Source: Labedella populi
Lineage (GTDB): Bacteria; Actinomycetota; Actinomycetes; Actinomycetales; Microbacteriaceae
Length of the DNA stretch: 64,000 nucleotides
Assembly (NCBI RefSeq): GCF_004078655.1
Contig: NZ_RZNC01000001.1
Location: 744,001-808,000, forward strand
Reading direction: 5' to 3'
Part shown: one piece after another, positions 8,364-18,240 of the stretch
Layout of the letters: the number at the start of each line of letters is the position of its first letter
How positions within the stretch are numbered: position 1 is the stretch's first letter
Notes under the pieces: generated by a model
Database searches by the model: none
The model's input: the letters and a program-made list of their open reading frames with translations, nothing else
Told to the model about the DNA's origin: nothing
Translations under genes and position numbers: made by a program

Positions 8364-9566
8364 TCAGCTGACCGGAGCGTCATCCACGGGGCGGCCGCCG
8401 GACACGACGAGTCGTCCGCGACGCCACACACTCTCGACGAGCGCGACGCCCGGCCGGTAGGCGAGGTCGACGTGACTCGAGCCGCTCAGGGCGACGACAT
8501 CCGCGCGGGAACCCACGGCGATGCGTCCGACGTCGTCGCGCCGGAGCGCCGCGGCGCCACCGGCCGTCGCCGCGTACAGGGCCTCGGCTGGAGTCATCCC
8601 CATTTCGCGGACGGCGATCGCGACACAGAACGGCATCGAGGAGGTGTAGCTCGATCCGGGGTTGCAGTCGCTCGCGATGGCCACGGTCACTCCGGCATCG
8701 AGCAGGCGGCGGGCGTCGGGATACGGCTGCCGCGTCGAGAACTCGACGCCGGGGAGGAGTGTGCAGACGGTCTCCGAACCGGCGAGGGCCGTGATGTCCT
8801 CGCCGGTGAGGTAGGTGCAGTGATCGACGGCTGTCACTCCCATGTCGACGGCCAGCCGGACCCCCTCGCCGATGCCGAGCTGGCTGGCGTGCATCCGGGC
8901 CCCGAGCCCTCTTCGAATACCGGCCTCGAGGATCCGCCGTGACTGCTCCGTGGTGAAGGCACCGGACTCGCAGAAGACGTCGATCCAGCGCGCGTGCGGT
9001 GCGCAAGCGTCGAGCATCGGACCGACGACGAGGTCGACGTACTCGTCCGAGCGGCCCGCGAACTCCGGTGGGACGACGTGGGCGCCGAGAAACGTCACTT
9101 CGTCGGTGAAGCGCCCGGCGATCTCGAGGAGCCGCCTCTCGTCGTCTACGGAGAGGCCGTAGCCGCTCTTGACCTCCATCGTGGTGGTGCCCGACAAGAG
9201 GGCCTCGGTGAGCAATGACCGCACCCGATCGGCGAGCTCGTCGTTCGTCGCCGCGCGTGTCGCAGCGACCGTCGAACGGATGCCCCCAGCGGAGTAGGGG
9301 CGACCAGCCATGCGGGCCTCGAACTCGGCGGACCGGTCGCCCGCGAAGACGATGTGGGAGTGGCTGTCGACGAAGCCGGGGATCACGGCGCGACCTCCCA
9401 GGTCGACGACGACGTCCGACGCCGGTGCGTCGGCGCCGGCGCCGACCCACGAGACAAGGCCGTCGTCGAGCTGGACGGCGGCGTCGGTGAGCAGACCGAG
9501 GGGGTCGGACCCGTCGCGTGCCTCGTTCGTGACGAGCTGGCCGATGCCCGTGAGGAGTGTCGTCAT
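8364..9566 (-). CDS. hutI: Imidazolonepropionase
   Basis: 400 residues, amidohydrolase superfamily. It hydrolyses 4-imidazolone-5-propanoate to N-formimidoyl-L-glutamate, the third step of histidine breakdown. The metal motif is [20 protein letters not shown], followed by [13 protein letters not shown] and [14 protein letters not shown], with later metal ligands in [10 protein letters not shown] and the metal-site Asp in [15 protein letters not shown]. It is the last gene of the minus-strand catabolic operon, 4 bp after hutF, and converges on the lactonase-fold gene. Confidence 0.96.
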   Translation of the reverse strand: MTTLLTGIGQLVTNEARDGSDPLGLLTDAAVQLDDGLVSWVGAGADAPASDVVVDLGGRAVIPGFVDSHSHIVFAGDRSAEFEARMAGRPYSAGGIRSTVAATRAATNDELADRVRSLLTEALLSGTTTMEVKSGYGLSVDDERRLLEIAGRFTDEVTFLGAHVVPPEFAGRSDEYVDLVVGPMLDACAPHARWIDVFCESGAFTTEQSRRILEAGIRRGLGARMHASQLGIGEGVRLAVDMGVTAVDHCTYLTGEDITALAGSETVCTLLPGVEFSTRQPYPDARRLLDAGVTVAIASDCNPGSSYTSSMPFCVAIAVREMGMTPAEALYAATAGGAAALRRDDVGRIAVGSRADVVALSGSSHVDLAYRPGVALVESVWRRGRLVVSGGRPVDDAPVS

Positions 9567-9570
9567 GGCG

Positions 9571-10896
9571 TCATCCGTTCGTCGAAGGTACTGCGGTCGT
9601 CGGTGAGAGGCCGAGCAGGTGCGCGAGCGCGTCGGAATCGCGGCTGGCGACGGATCGTCCGCCGACGATGACGGTCGTCACATCCGCCGCCGTCGCGCTG
9701 TACGGGAGCTGCTCGTGGTCCGAGCCGAGCGTGCGGACGCTGTCCGCCGCGATCTCGACGAGATCGCACCACGCGCCGCTCCGGATCTCCCCGCCGTCGA
9801 GTCCGAGGGACACGTAGCCGTCCCGGGTGCCCGCACGCCAGAGCTCATCGGGCGCGAAGCGACCGCGCGAGCCCGACGCGAGGCGCTCGCCGTATTCGAG
9901 CCCGCGCACCTCGGCGAACGGATCGATCACGGCGTTCTGGTCGGAGCCGATCGCGATCGGGCTGCCGGCGTCGGCGAGTCGACGTGCCGGGCCGATGCCG
10001 TCGCCGAGGTCGGCCTCCGTCGTCGGGCACATGACGATCGTCGCGCCCGCCCCGCCCAGGAGGGCGATGTCGTCGTCCGTGAGGTGTGTGGCGTGCACCG
10101 CGCTGAGGCGGCGGGAGAGGAGCCCGGCGTCGGCGAGGAGTCGTGACGGCGTCGCTCCCGTGGCGGAGAGGGACTCGGCGTTCTCCGCCGGCTGTTCCGA
10201 GAGGTGGACGTGGAGGGGGACGTCCTGCGGGAGCCCCCCGGCGACGACCGCGAGCTCCTCGACGGGGACCGCCCGCACCGAGTGCACCGCGGCGCCGAGT
10301 GTCACGAGGCCGGATGAGCGCGCCGTGAGGGCGTCCCGCACGGCGGACCAGCGGTCGAGCCACCGCGCGGCCGACCCGTCGCCGAAGCGCACTTGATCGC
10401 CCTCGAGCGGACGCCCGATGCCGCCGGTGAGGTAACAGGTGTCGAGCAGGACCAATCGGATCCCGACCTCCTCGGCAGCGTCGGCGATGGCGTTCTCCAT
10501 GTCGTGCCGAGGGTAGGGCGACCCGTCCGGGCGATGGTGCACGTAGTGGAACTCTCCGACGCTCGTGTACCCGGCGGCCGCCATCTCCGCGAACACCGCC
10601 GTCGCGACCCGCCGGTAACGATCGGGGGTGAGTCGTCTCGCCTCCTCGTACATGGCGGTCCGCCAGCGCCAGAAGTCGCCGGAGCCGTCGTGCGTCCGCC
10701 CGCGCAGCAGGCGGTGGAACGCGTGCGAGTGGGCGTTCGCGAAGCCGGGCACGACGGTGCCGAGCGTGACGGCGTCGGTGGGGCGCTCGACTCCGACGGT
10801 CACGGCCGCGATCGCGCCCCGCTCGTCGGATGCGATGAGCACGTCGCTCGCGAAGCCGTCCGGGAGACGGGCGGCCGTGGCCCAGTAGCGCGTCAT
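9571..10896 (-). CDS. hutF: Formimidoylglutamate deiminase
   Basis: 441 residues, amidohydrolase superfamily. It deiminates N-formimidoyl-L-glutamate to N-formyl-L-glutamate and ammonia, defining the five-step histidine route rather than the HutG formimidase route. Motifs: [20 protein letters not shown] near residue 50, [19 protein letters not shown], a metal-ligand His in [16 protein letters not shown], and [20 protein letters not shown]. The start overlaps the stop of the upstream M20 gene by 4 bp (ATGA), so they are translationally coupled. Confidence 0.95.
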   Translation of the reverse strand: MTRYWATAARLPDGFASDVLIASDERGAIAAVTVGVERPTDAVTLGTVVPGFANAHSHAFHRLLRGRTHDGSGDFWRWRTAMYEEARRLTPDRYRRVATAVFAEMAAAGYTSVGEFHYVHHRPDGSPYPRHDMENAIADAAEEVGIRLVLLDTCYLTGGIGRPLEGDQVRFGDGSAARWLDRWSAVRDALTARSSGLVTLGAAVHSVRAVPVEELAVVAGGLPQDVPLHVHLSEQPAENAESLSATGATPSRLLADAGLLSRRLSAVHATHLTDDDIALLGGAGATIVMCPTTEADLGDGIGPARRLADAGSPIAIGSDQNAVIDPFAEVRGLEYGERLASGSRGRFAPDELWRAGTRDGYVSLGLDGGEIRSGAWCDLVEIAADSVRTLGSDHEQLPYSATAADVTTVIVGGRSVASRDSDALAHLLGLSPTTAVPSTNG

Positions 10897-12128
10897 GCTG
10901 ATGCCGCCTCCGCTCCGGTGAGATCGGCGAGGACGCGGGTGAGGGCGTCGACGCCCGCCCTGCAGTCCTCGTCCGATGCCGACTCCGACGGGGCATGCGA
11001 GACGCCGTTCGGATTGCGTACGAAGAGCATCGCGGTGGGGATCCGGGCGGCGAGCACGCCGGCGTCGTGACCGGCTCCCGTCGAGAGGGCCGGGACGTCG
11101 TCACCGATCGCGCGAGCGATGCGCTCGCGCAGACCGGAGTCGAACACGACGGCGGGGGACACCGACTCGGCGGTCACCTCCACCGTGCACCCTTCCACCG
11201 AGGCGATGGCGTCCGCCGCGATCGAGACCGCGCGGACGAGGTCGGCGAGCGCGTCATCGTCCTCGGCGCGGCAATCGGCCCAGACGGTGGCGGTGGAGGC
11301 GATGACGTTCGTGCCGCCGGGGATGAACTCGACGCGACCGACGGTCGCTCGCGTACTCCGTTCCGCGTCGCCCGCCGCCGCCAGGTCGCGTGCGTCGAGG
11401 ACCAGGCGGGCGGCCGCGACCACGGGGTCGCGGCGGTCCTCCATGCGGGTCGCGCCGGCGTGGTTGCCCTCGCCGGTGAAGCGGATGCGCCAGCGACCGT
11501 GCGCCAGGATGCCCGTCGCGACCGCGACGGCGTGGGGAGTGTCCGCGAGCCCGACGCCCTGCTCGACGTGGAGCTCGACGAAGCTCGAGAGCTCGTTCAC
11601 CGTCGGGTCGGCGCCCATACCGGTCGGGTCGATGCCCGCCTCGGCGGCGGCATCCGCGAGCGCCACTCCGCGGTCGTCGAGGAGGCCGAGCACCGAGACC
11701 GGGTCGACGGCGCCGACGGAGAGACGGGAGCCGAGGCACGCCGAGCCGAAGCGCGCCCCCTCCTCCTCGGCGAACACGACGACGGCGAGCGGCACGGCCG
11801 GCCGGTGACCGGTCTCCCGGAGCCACGAGACGGCCGCGAGGGCGCTCGCGACGCCGAGTGGACCGTCGTAGGCGCCGCCGCCCGGCACCGAGTCGAGGTG
11901 GCTGCCCGTGCCGACGGCGCCGGGACGGGGCTCCCCCCACCACGCCCAGAGGTTCCCGTTCCGATCCGTCGACACGTCGAGCTCCAGCGCTTCGGCGTGC
12001 CGCGTGAACCAGGCCCGTAGCTCGCGCTCGGGCGACTCGAACACGCGGCGGGAGTACCCGCCGCGCGCGGCGTCGCGTCCGATGTCGGAGATCTCCGCGA
12101 GCAGGTCGACGACGTCGAGCACGCTCAC
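10893..12128 (-). CDS. M20-family amidohydrolase (allantoate amidohydrolase/N-carbamoylase type), probable N-formylglutamate hydrolase
   Basis: About 411 residues. The M20 di-metal motifs are present: [37 protein letters not shown] and LHVEQG, with the lid-domain segment [17 protein letters not shown]. The family hydrolyses allantoate, N-carbamoyl amino acids or N-formyl amino acids. No classical HutG is present, and the gene is coupled to both hutU and hutF, so the likely job is N-formyl-L-glutamate to formate plus glutamate. That role is inferred from context. GTG 12128 gives a 4-bp overlap with the hutU stop; GTG 12134 two codons earlier is possible. Confidence 0.85.
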   Translation of the reverse strand: MSVLDVVDLLAEISDIGRDAARGGYSRRVFESPERELRAWFTRHAEALELDVSTDRNGNLWAWWGEPRPGAVGTGSHLDSVPGGGAYDGPLGVASALAAVSWLRETGHRPAVPLAVVVFAEEEGARFGSACLGSRLSVGAVDPVSVLGLLDDRGVALADAAAEAGIDPTGMGADPTVNELSSFVELHVEQGVGLADTPHAVAVATGILAHGRWRIRFTGEGNHAGATRMEDRRDPVVAAARLVLDARDLAAAGDAERSTRATVGRVEFIPGGTNVIASTATVWADCRAEDDDALADLVRAVSIAADAIASVEGCTVEVTAESVSPAVVFDSGLRERIARAIGDDVPALSTGAGHDAGVLAARIPTAMLFVRNPNGVSHAPSESASDEDCRAGVDALTRVLADLTGAEAASA

Positions 12129-13777
12129 TCCCACAGGGGGACGCGCAGCCCCCGCTCACGGGCGACCTCGGCGGCGCGCTCGTAGCCTGCGTCGACGTGG
12201 CGCATGACGCCCGTGCCCGGGTCGTTCACGAGCACGCGTTCGATCTTCTCGGCCGCGAGGGGCGTGCCGTCGGCGACGATGACCTGACCGGCGTGGATGG
12301 AACGGCCGATGCCGACGCCGCCGCCGTGGTGGAGCGACACCCACGTCGCGCCCGACGCGGTGTTGAGGAGGGCGTTGAGGAGCGGCCAGTCGGCGATCGC
12401 GTCGCTGCCGTCGGCCATCGACTCCGTCTCCCGGTAGGGCGAGGCGACGGAGCCGGAGTCGAGGTGGTCGCGACCGATCACGATGGGAGCGGAGAGCTCG
12501 CCGCTCGCGACCATCTCGTTGAAGCGCAGGCCAGCGAGGTGACGCTCCTTGTAGCCGAGCCAGCAGATCCGGGCGGGAAGGCCTTCGAAGTGGACCTTCT
12601 CGCTGGCCTTCTCGATCCAGCGCCGCAAGTGCTCGTCCTCGGGGAACAGCTCGAGGATGGCGCGATCGGTGGCCGCGATGTCCGCAGGGTCTCCTGAGAG
12701 AGCCGCCCAGCGGAACGGACCCTTGCCCTCCGCGAAGAGCGGGCGGATGTAGGCGGGCACGAAGCCCGGGAAGTCGAAGGCGCGTTCGTAGCCGCCGAGC
12801 TTCGCCTCGGCGCGGATCGAGTTGCCGTAGTCGAAGACCTCGGCGCCGGCGTCCTGGAAACCGACCATCGCCTCGACCTGCTTCGCCATCGCGGCGCGGG
12901 AGCGCTCCGTGAAGGCGACGGCGTCGGACGCCGCGGCGGCCTGCCAGTCGGCGACCTCGATGCCCTCGGGGAGGTAGGACAGTGGGTCGTGCGCGCTCGT
13001 CTGGTCGGTCACGATGTCGATCGGCACCCCGCGTTCGAGGAGTTCGGGGAAGACGGTGGCCGCGTTGCCCACGACGCCGATGGAGCGTGCGACGCGGTTC
13101 GTCTTCGCGTCGAGGGCACGTTCGATCGCCGTGTCGAGGTCGGGAGCCAGCTCGTCGAGGTACCCGTGCGCGACGCGGCGGGCGAGCCGGGCCTCGTCGA
13201 CGTCGACGATGAGGCAGGCGCCCTCGTTCATGGTCACGGCGAGGGGCTGAGCCCCTCCCATGCCGCCCGCTCCGCCCGTGAGCGTGAGGGTTCCCGCGAG
13301 GGTCCCGCCGAAGGATGACCGCGCGATCGCGCCGAAGGTCTCGTAGGTTCCCTGCAGAATGCCTTGCGTGCCGATGTAGATCCACGAGCCCGCCGTCATC
13401 TGCCCGTACATCGTGAGGCCCTCGGCCTCGAGGCGGCGGAACTCCGGCCACGTCGCCCAGTCGCCCACGAGGTTCGAGTTGGCGATGAGTACGCGGGGTG
13501 CCCACTCGTGCGTGCGGAAGACGCCGACGGGTTTGCCCGACTGCACGAGGAGGGTCTCGTCGGAATCGAGCGACTCGAGGGTCCGCACGATCGCGTCGTA
13601 CGCCTCCCACGACCGCGCGGCGCGCCCGGTGCCGCCGTAGACGACGAGGTCGTCCGGGCGCTCGGCGACCTCGGGATCGAGGTTGTTCATGAGCATGCGG
13701 AGGGGGCCCTCGGTCTGCCAGCTCTTCGCGGTGAGGGTGGTTCCGCGGGCAGCGCGGACGGGGCGGGCGGTACTCAT
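12125..13777 (-). CDS. hutU: Urocanate hydratase
   Basis: 550 residues, typical length. It hydrates urocanate to 4-imidazolone-5-propanoate using tightly bound NAD+ as electrophile. Visible motifs: [20 protein letters not shown] at the N-terminus, [17 protein letters not shown], the NAD-binding [15 protein letters not shown], and [15 protein letters not shown] carrying the conserved Cys region. ATG start preceded by AGGAGA. It opens the second half of the operon, directly after the IclR regulator (48 bp gap). Confidence 0.96.
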   Translation of the reverse strand: MSTARPVRAARGTTLTAKSWQTEGPLRMLMNNLDPEVAERPDDLVVYGGTGRAARSWEAYDAIVRTLESLDSDETLLVQSGKPVGVFRTHEWAPRVLIANSNLVGDWATWPEFRRLEAEGLTMYGQMTAGSWIYIGTQGILQGTYETFGAIARSSFGGTLAGTLTLTGGAGGMGGAQPLAVTMNEGACLIVDVDEARLARRVAHGYLDELAPDLDTAIERALDAKTNRVARSIGVVGNAATVFPELLERGVPIDIVTDQTSAHDPLSYLPEGIEVADWQAAAASDAVAFTERSRAAMAKQVEAMVGFQDAGAEVFDYGNSIRAEAKLGGYERAFDFPGFVPAYIRPLFAEGKGPFRWAALSGDPADIAATDRAILELFPEDEHLRRWIEKASEKVHFEGLPARICWLGYKERHLAGLRFNEMVASGELSAPIVIGRDHLDSGSVASPYRETESMADGSDAIADWPLLNALLNTASGATWVSLHHGGGVGIGRSIHAGQVIVADGTPLAAEKIERVLVNDPGTGVMRHVDAGYERAAEVARERGLRVPLWE

Positions 13778-13825
13778 GGTTCTCCTAGCGGATCGGTGTG
13801 GTGTGAGGAGCCGCGGGGCGACGCG

Positions 13826-14527
13826 TCAGCCGGCTGCGCGCCGCGGCGGCGTCCCGGGGAGGATGTGGAGTTCGGTGCTGAGGAGGTCGGCGTGGTGCCG
13901 GACGCGCGCGCCGTACGACGCGAGCTCCTCCTCGGTGATGCGGAACGACGGGCCGATGATGCTGAGGGCGCCGACGATGTTGCCGCGCGCGTCCGTGATC
14001 GGGGCGGCCGCCGCCGCGGCGTCCGGCTCGATCGGCGTGCCGCGGGACAGGACGAACCCGCCGTCGCCGAGCCGACCGCCGAGCACGGAGCCGAGCGCCG
14101 TCCCGACCGTCGTGATGGCGCGACCGGTCCACGTCGCGTGCCGGATGGCACGCGGGCTCTCGACCTGCCGGAGGTACACGGCGGTGTCCTCGCCGTCGGG
14201 GACGGCGAGGTAGGCGGTCTCTCCCGTGTACTCGGAGAGCTCGTGGAGGTGCGGTTCCGCGAGGTTGTAGAGGGCGAGGTTGCCGACGGCGATCGCCCCG
14301 ATCTGGAGGATCTTCGTGCCGGCGACGTAGTGTCCGGCCGTGTCGCGACGCAGGAACCCGCTCGACTCGAGAGTCTTGAGGAGTCGGGCGACGGTGCTCG
14401 TCGGGAGCCCGACGGCGCGGGAGGCCGCGCTCAGGCTGACGGGTTCGGAGGCCGCGGCGATCTCGTGGAGGACGCGGAGCGCGCGTTCGACGCTCCGGGA
14501 TCCTCCGGCGTCTGCCTGGTCGTTCAT
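13826..14527 (-). CDS. IclR-family transcriptional regulator
   Basis: 233 residues from the ATG at 14527, which has GAGGGGG upstream; the frame is open further upstream without a site. The N-terminal winged helix reads SVERALRVLHEIAAASEPVS and LPTSTVARLLKTLESSGFL; the C-terminal effector domain contains LSEYTGETAYLAVPDGEDTA and a GPSFRITEEEL segment. It lies inside the minus-strand operon between the UbiD gene and hutU, so it probably controls this operon and perhaps the divergent transporter. The ligand may be urocanate or another pathway intermediate, which is inference. Confidence 0.9.
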   Translation of the reverse strand: MNDQADAGGSRSVERALRVLHEIAAASEPVSLSAASRAVGLPTSTVARLLKTLESSGFLRRDTAGHYVAGTKILQIGAIAVGNLALYNLAEPHLHELSEYTGETAYLAVPDGEDTAVYLRQVESPRAIRHATWTGRAITTVGTALGSVLGGRLGDGGFVLSRGTPIEPDAAAAAAPITDARGNIVGALSIIGPSFRITEEELASYGARVRHHADLLSTELHILPGTPPRRAAG

Positions 14528-14585
14528 GGTGCCCCCTCGGGGTCGTGGTTGCTGGAGTGAGCCGATCCGCCGGCGGTCCGGCCGA

Positions 14586-16010
14586 TCACTCCGACATTCT
14601 CTCGCGCATGTGCTCGGCCGGTTCGAGGACCGACAGGTCGGCGACGTAGCGGGAGAGGTCGACGTCCTCGAAACCGTGCGGCGGGAGATCGGCCCGTTCG
14701 GGGAAGCCCTCGAGCGGCCTCGTCGTGTCGAAGCCGAGCTTCGACGTGGTCGTGTCGGTGCCGTTCGGTGTCGTGAACTGGCGCGCGCTCGGGTCCATTC
14801 GGATGCCCTTCGCATCGTGGAGCGTCACGAGGTCGCGGTGCGCCTGGAAGCGCACGTTGAGACTCCAGAGCACGGCAGCGTCGTCCCGCACGTCGATGTC
14901 GTCGTCGACGACGTAGACGTGCTTGAGGAAGTGGTCCGCGGCGAAGGCGGCGAGGATCGCTTGCTTGCCGTCGCCGTCGCGCCGCTTCCGCACCGCGATG
15001 TAGGCGCTGAACGAGCCGCCCGAGAATGGGATGCGCACGGCGGTCGTCCCCGGGACGGACCGGCGCACCGCGTCGAGCAGCCGCGCCTCGCGGCCGGGGT
15101 AGAGCCAGAGGCACAAGTGCTCGGAGTGGGTCGGGTGCAGGTCTTGGAAGATCGCGTCCGACCGCCGCGTGATGGCGCTCGCCGTGAACACGGGCGCCTG
15201 CGCGGCACCGTAGTAGTAAGAGAACTCGCCGAAGGGGCCCTCACTCTCGCGTCGGCCGGGGTCGACCGTGCCTTCGATGACGATCTCCGCGCCAGCGGGG
15301 ACCTCGAGATCGACGCTCACGGCATCGACGACCTCGAGGGGCGCGCCGAGGAGCGCTCCCGTCAGCCGGTGCGCGTCGAGCGCGACGGGGTTCTTCAGTT
15401 GCGAGGCGATCGCGTAGGCCGGGTGGTGCCCGATGACGATCGCGACGGGGACGGTCGTTCCCGCCTCGCGAGCGGCGGCGAAGATGCGGCCGAGGTCGTG
15501 GTCGGGAGCGGCGTTGACGGTGAGCGTTGCACGACCCGTGATCATCATCCGATACATCCCGGTGTTGATGGACCCCGTTTGCGGGTCGCGCGCGACGACG
15601 ACTCCGGAGGTGATGTAGGCACCGGCGTCGTTGCGCGAGTGGGTCGCGATCGGCAACGCCCCGAAGTCGATGTCCTCGCCGGTCACGACGACGTCATGGA
15701 CGGGGGCGGAGTCGACGCGCCGGACCTCGGGCAGCTCCGCGCGCTGAACGGCGAGCACGTGGTCGAGCGCCGCCGTCGCGGGCACGCCGAGGGCGGACGC
15801 GATGCGGGCGCGTGTGCCGAACAGTCCCATGAGCACGGGGAGGTCGGTGCCCTCGACGGAGTGGAAGAGTACCCCGGGGGCTCCGAACGGCTCGAGCGCT
15901 TTGACGACGGCCGAGACCTCGGCGCCCGCGGTCACGGACCGCGAGACGTCGATGAGATCCGGTGTGTCCCGCAGGCCGTCGAGGTAGGTGCGGAGGTCGG
16001 CGCCCGCCAT
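14586..16010 (-). CDS. UbiD-family prenylated-FMN-dependent decarboxylase
   Basis: 474 residues from the ATG at 16010; longer upstream reading runs through hutH. UbiD-family catalytic residues look intact: Arg154 in NTGMYRMMITG and the Glu pair Glu257/Glu262 in ESEGPFGEF, matching the Arg-Glu-Glu set of Fdc1-like enzymes. These enzymes use prenylated FMN to (de)carboxylate aromatic or alpha,beta-unsaturated acids. The start overlaps the hutH stop by one base (TGATG), and ubiX lies just upstream of hutH, so the pair is built into the histidine operon. Substrate unknown. Urocanate, imidazole-4-carboxylate or another heteroaromatic acid are options. Confidence 0.9.
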   Translation of the reverse strand: MAGADLRTYLDGLRDTPDLIDVSRSVTAGAEVSAVVKALEPFGAPGVLFHSVEGTDLPVLMGLFGTRARIASALGVPATAALDHVLAVQRAELPEVRRVDSAPVHDVVVTGEDIDFGALPIATHSRNDAGAYITSGVVVARDPQTGSINTGMYRMMITGRATLTVNAAPDHDLGRIFAAAREAGTTVPVAIVIGHHPAYAIASQLKNPVALDAHRLTGALLGAPLEVVDAVSVDLEVPAGAEIVIEGTVDPGRRESEGPFGEFSYYYGAAQAPVFTASAITRRSDAIFQDLHPTHSEHLCLWLYPGREARLLDAVRRSVPGTTAVRIPFSGGSFSAYIAVRKRRDGDGKQAILAAFAADHFLKHVYVVDDDIDVRDDAAVLWSLNVRFQAHRDLVTLHDAKGIRMDPSARQFTTPNGTDTTTSKLGFDTTRPLEGFPERADLPPHGFEDVDLSRYVADLSVLEPAEHMRERMSE

Positions 16011-17641
16011 CAGGCCGCCCCGCTCGTCCACAGCTCGCGCGTCGCGGGGCCATCGTCGCCCGGGGTCGTGGGGGACGGAGTCGTGGGGGACGGAGTCGTG
16101 GGGGCCGGGGCGTCGCCGAGGCCGGCGAGGCCGATGGAGCCGTGCTCCGCGTACCGTCCCGAGAGGATGTCGGCGGCGATCGTCTCCATCTCGCCCGCGA
16201 GCACGCGGTCCTCCGCGAGGAACTCGGAGCGGTCGCGGACCGCGGCGTAGACGCGCGCGAGAGCCGGTGCGTCGGCTCCCTTGCTGCGGAGGTCGCTGCC
16301 CTGGGCCGCGGCCATGAGCTCGATCGCGACGACGTACGCGGCGTTGCGCGCCATCCCCGCGAGGCGGGCCCCGGCGTGGGTCGCCATGCTCACGTGGTCC
16401 TCCTGGCCGGCGGAGGTGGGGATCGAGTCGACGCTCGCGGGGAACGCCTTCGACCGGTTCTCGGCGACGAGGGCCGCCGACGTCACCTGCGCCATGAGGA
16501 AGCCCGAGTTGAGTCCGGCCCCCTCGACGAGGAACGGGGCGAGACCGCTCATCGACGCGTCCATGAGCATCGCCGTGCGCCGCTCGGAGAGCGAGCCGAT
16601 CTCGCACAGCGCCATCGCGATCGTGTCGGCGGCGAAGGCCACGGGCTGACCGTGGAAGTTGCCGCCCGAGAGGATCACGCCGTCCTCGGGGAACATGAGC
16701 GGGTTGTCGGACACGGCGTTGGACTCGCGCTCGAGCACGGTCGCGGCGTGCTCGAGGAGGTCGAGCGACGCGCCCATCACTTGGGGCATGCAGCGCAGGC
16801 TGTAGGGGTCCTGCAGTCGGCGTCCGTCGAACTCGGTCGCGAGGACGCCGCTCTCGGCGACGAGCGCGCGCAGTGCCGCGGCCGCTCGGATCTGGCCCGG
16901 CTGACGGCGGATCCGCTGGATGCGGTCGTCGAGCGCCGTCGGGCGCCCGGCCGTCGCCTCCATCGTGAGCGCACCGGCGGCGATCGCGGCGTTGAAGACG
17001 TTCTCGGCGAGGAAGAGCCCACGGAGAGCGAGGGCTGTCGACACCTGGGTGCCGTTGATGAGCGCGACGCCCTCCTTCGGGCCGAGCACGACGGGCTCGA
17101 GGCCGATGCTGCGGAGCGCCTCGGTGGACTCCTTCTCCTCGCCTCCGATCATGACCGTTCCGAGCCCCGTCATCGCTCCGACGAGGTGGGAGAGCGGAGC
17201 GAGGTCGCCGGAGGCGCCGACCGAGCCCTGGCTCGGCACCACGGGGAGGATGTCGTTGTTGAGCATCGCGACGAGGGTGTCGACGATGGAACGGCGGACG
17301 CCGGAGTGGCCCTGGCTGAGGCACAGAACCTTCACGAGCATCGTCGCGCGAACGACCTCGGCGGAGAGTGGGTCGCCGACGCCCACCATGTGCGAGGCGA
17401 TGAGGCGACGCTGCAACTCCTCGAGGTCCTCGGCCGAGATGCGCCGGTCGGCGAGCTTCCCGAAGCCCGTGTTCACGCCGTAGATGACGTCGCCGTTCGC
17501 GATCGCGTCCGTGATCACCCGGTGGCCGCGCTCGATCGCGTCGATCGCGTCGTCTCCGAGGGTCACGGTCACGGGACCGCGGAAGGGCGCGCGCAGCTCG
17601 TCGAGGGTCGCGCCGACGGGGCTGATGGTGAGGGTCGTCAT
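16010..17641 (-). CDS. hutH: Histidine ammonia-lyase
   Basis: 543 residues, start ATG at 17641 with AAGGAA upstream. The MIO prosthetic group forms from Ala143-Ser144-Gly145 in GSVGASGDLAPLSH, the same numbering range as characterised HutH. Other conserved blocks: GVNTGFGKLA, QDPYSLRCMPQVMGA, SNAVSDNPLMF, GGNFHGQPVA and SAGQEDHVSM. It deaminates L-histidine to urocanate. The last 30 residues form an unusual tail with tandem PTTPS repeats encoded by a 15-bp DNA repeat. It lies between ubiX (29-bp gap) and the overlapping UbiD gene. Confidence 0.96.
   Translation of the reverse strand: MTTLTISPVGATLDELRAPFRGPVTVTLGDDAIDAIERGHRVITDAIANGDVIYGVNTGFGKLADRRISAEDLEELQRRLIASHMVGVGDPLSAEVVRATMLVKVLCLSQGHSGVRRSIVDTLVAMLNNDILPVVPSQGSVGASGDLAPLSHLVGAMTGLGTVMIGGEEKESTEALRSIGLEPVVLGPKEGVALINGTQVSTALALRGLFLAENVFNAAIAAGALTMEATAGRPTALDDRIQRIRRQPGQIRAAAALRALVAESGVLATEFDGRRLQDPYSLRCMPQVMGASLDLLEHAATVLERESNAVSDNPLMFPEDGVILSGGNFHGQPVAFAADTIAMALCEIGSLSERRTAMLMDASMSGLAPFLVEGAGLNSGFLMAQVTSAALVAENRSKAFPASVDSIPTSAGQEDHVSMATHAGARLAGMARNAAYVVAIELMAAAQGSDLRSKGADAPALARVYAAVRDRSEFLAEDRVLAGEMETIAADILSGRYAEHGSIGLAGLGDAPAPTTPSPTTPSPTTPGDDGPATRELWTSGAA
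16065..16109. repeat. 15-bp tandem repeat, three units, in the 3' end of hutH
   Basis: Plus-strand unit GTCGTGGGGGACGGA is repeated at 16065-16079 and 16080-16094, with a partial third copy at 16095-16109 that diverges at its end. Because the unit is a multiple of three it adds in-frame Pro/Thr/Ser repeats to the HutH C-terminus and could vary in copy number without breaking the gene. Confidence 0.85.
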
Positions 17642-17670
17642 GGGGTTCCTTCGATCGGGGGAGGGGGAGC

Positions 17671-18240
17671 TCATTCGGCGCCCTCCGTCCAGCGGGTGAT
17701 GAGCGACGATTCGATGTCGAATCGATCGAGGAGTCGTCCGACCCCGTCGTCGATGATGTCCTCGACGGTTTGCGGACGGTTGTAGAAGGCGGGGGCCGGC
17801 AGGCAGATCGTCGCTCCCGCGAGGGTGACCTGCTCCATGTTCCGGATGTGGATGAGGTTGAGGGGCGATTCGCGCAGGAGGATGACGAGCGGCCGCCGTT
17901 CCTTGAGGGTCACGTCGGCGGCCCGAGTGAGCAGGCTCGTCGTGGCGCCCGTCGCGATCTCTCCGAGGGTGCGGACCGAGCACGGCGCGATGATCATGCC
18001 GCGCGTGCGGAACGACCCGGACGCGATGCTCGCGGCCACGTTCGTCACGGCGTGGTTGACGTCGGCCTTCGCGCGGACCTCTCGCGGCGTGAGGTCGGAT
18101 TCGAAGGCGAGCGTCAACTCGGCGGCCTTCGACATCACGAGGTGGCTCTCGATGCCGAGCACGCGCAGCTCCTCGAGGAGGCGGATGCCGTAGGCCGACC
18201 CGCTCGCGCCCGTCATCCCGACGACGAGTCGATCGGTCAT
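17671..18240 (-). CDS. ubiX: UbiX flavin prenyltransferase
   Basis: 189 residues from the ATG at 18240. It joins dimethylallyl phosphate to FMN to make the prenylated FMN needed by UbiD enzymes. Motifs: VGMTGASGSAYGIRLLEEL at the N-terminus (FMN phosphate loop), MIIAPCSVRTLGEIATG, LTRAADVTLKERRPLVILLR and LPAPAFYNRPQTVEDII. The start overlaps the aldehyde dehydrogenase stop by 4 bp. Placed two genes before the UbiD gene with hutH between, it most simply supplies cofactor to that enzyme. Confidence 0.95.
   Translation of the reverse strand: MTDRLVVGMTGASGSAYGIRLLEELRVLGIESHLVMSKAAELTLAFESDLTPREVRAKADVNHAVTNVAASIASGSFRTRGMIIAPCSVRTLGEIATGATTSLLTRAADVTLKERRPLVILLRESPLNLIHIRNMEQVTLAGATICLPAPAFYNRPQTVEDIIDDGVGRLLDRFDIESSLITRWTEGAE

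Noticed and set aside
16011-17324. Upstream extension of the UbiD reading frame
   Set aside because: This part is an out-of-frame, Arg-rich reading of hutH; the ATG at 16010 gives the normal UbiD N-terminus.
15962-17785. 607-codon plus-strand open frame
   Set aside because: Antisense to hutH, whose MIO and catalytic motifs are clear; no conserved domain in the shadow.
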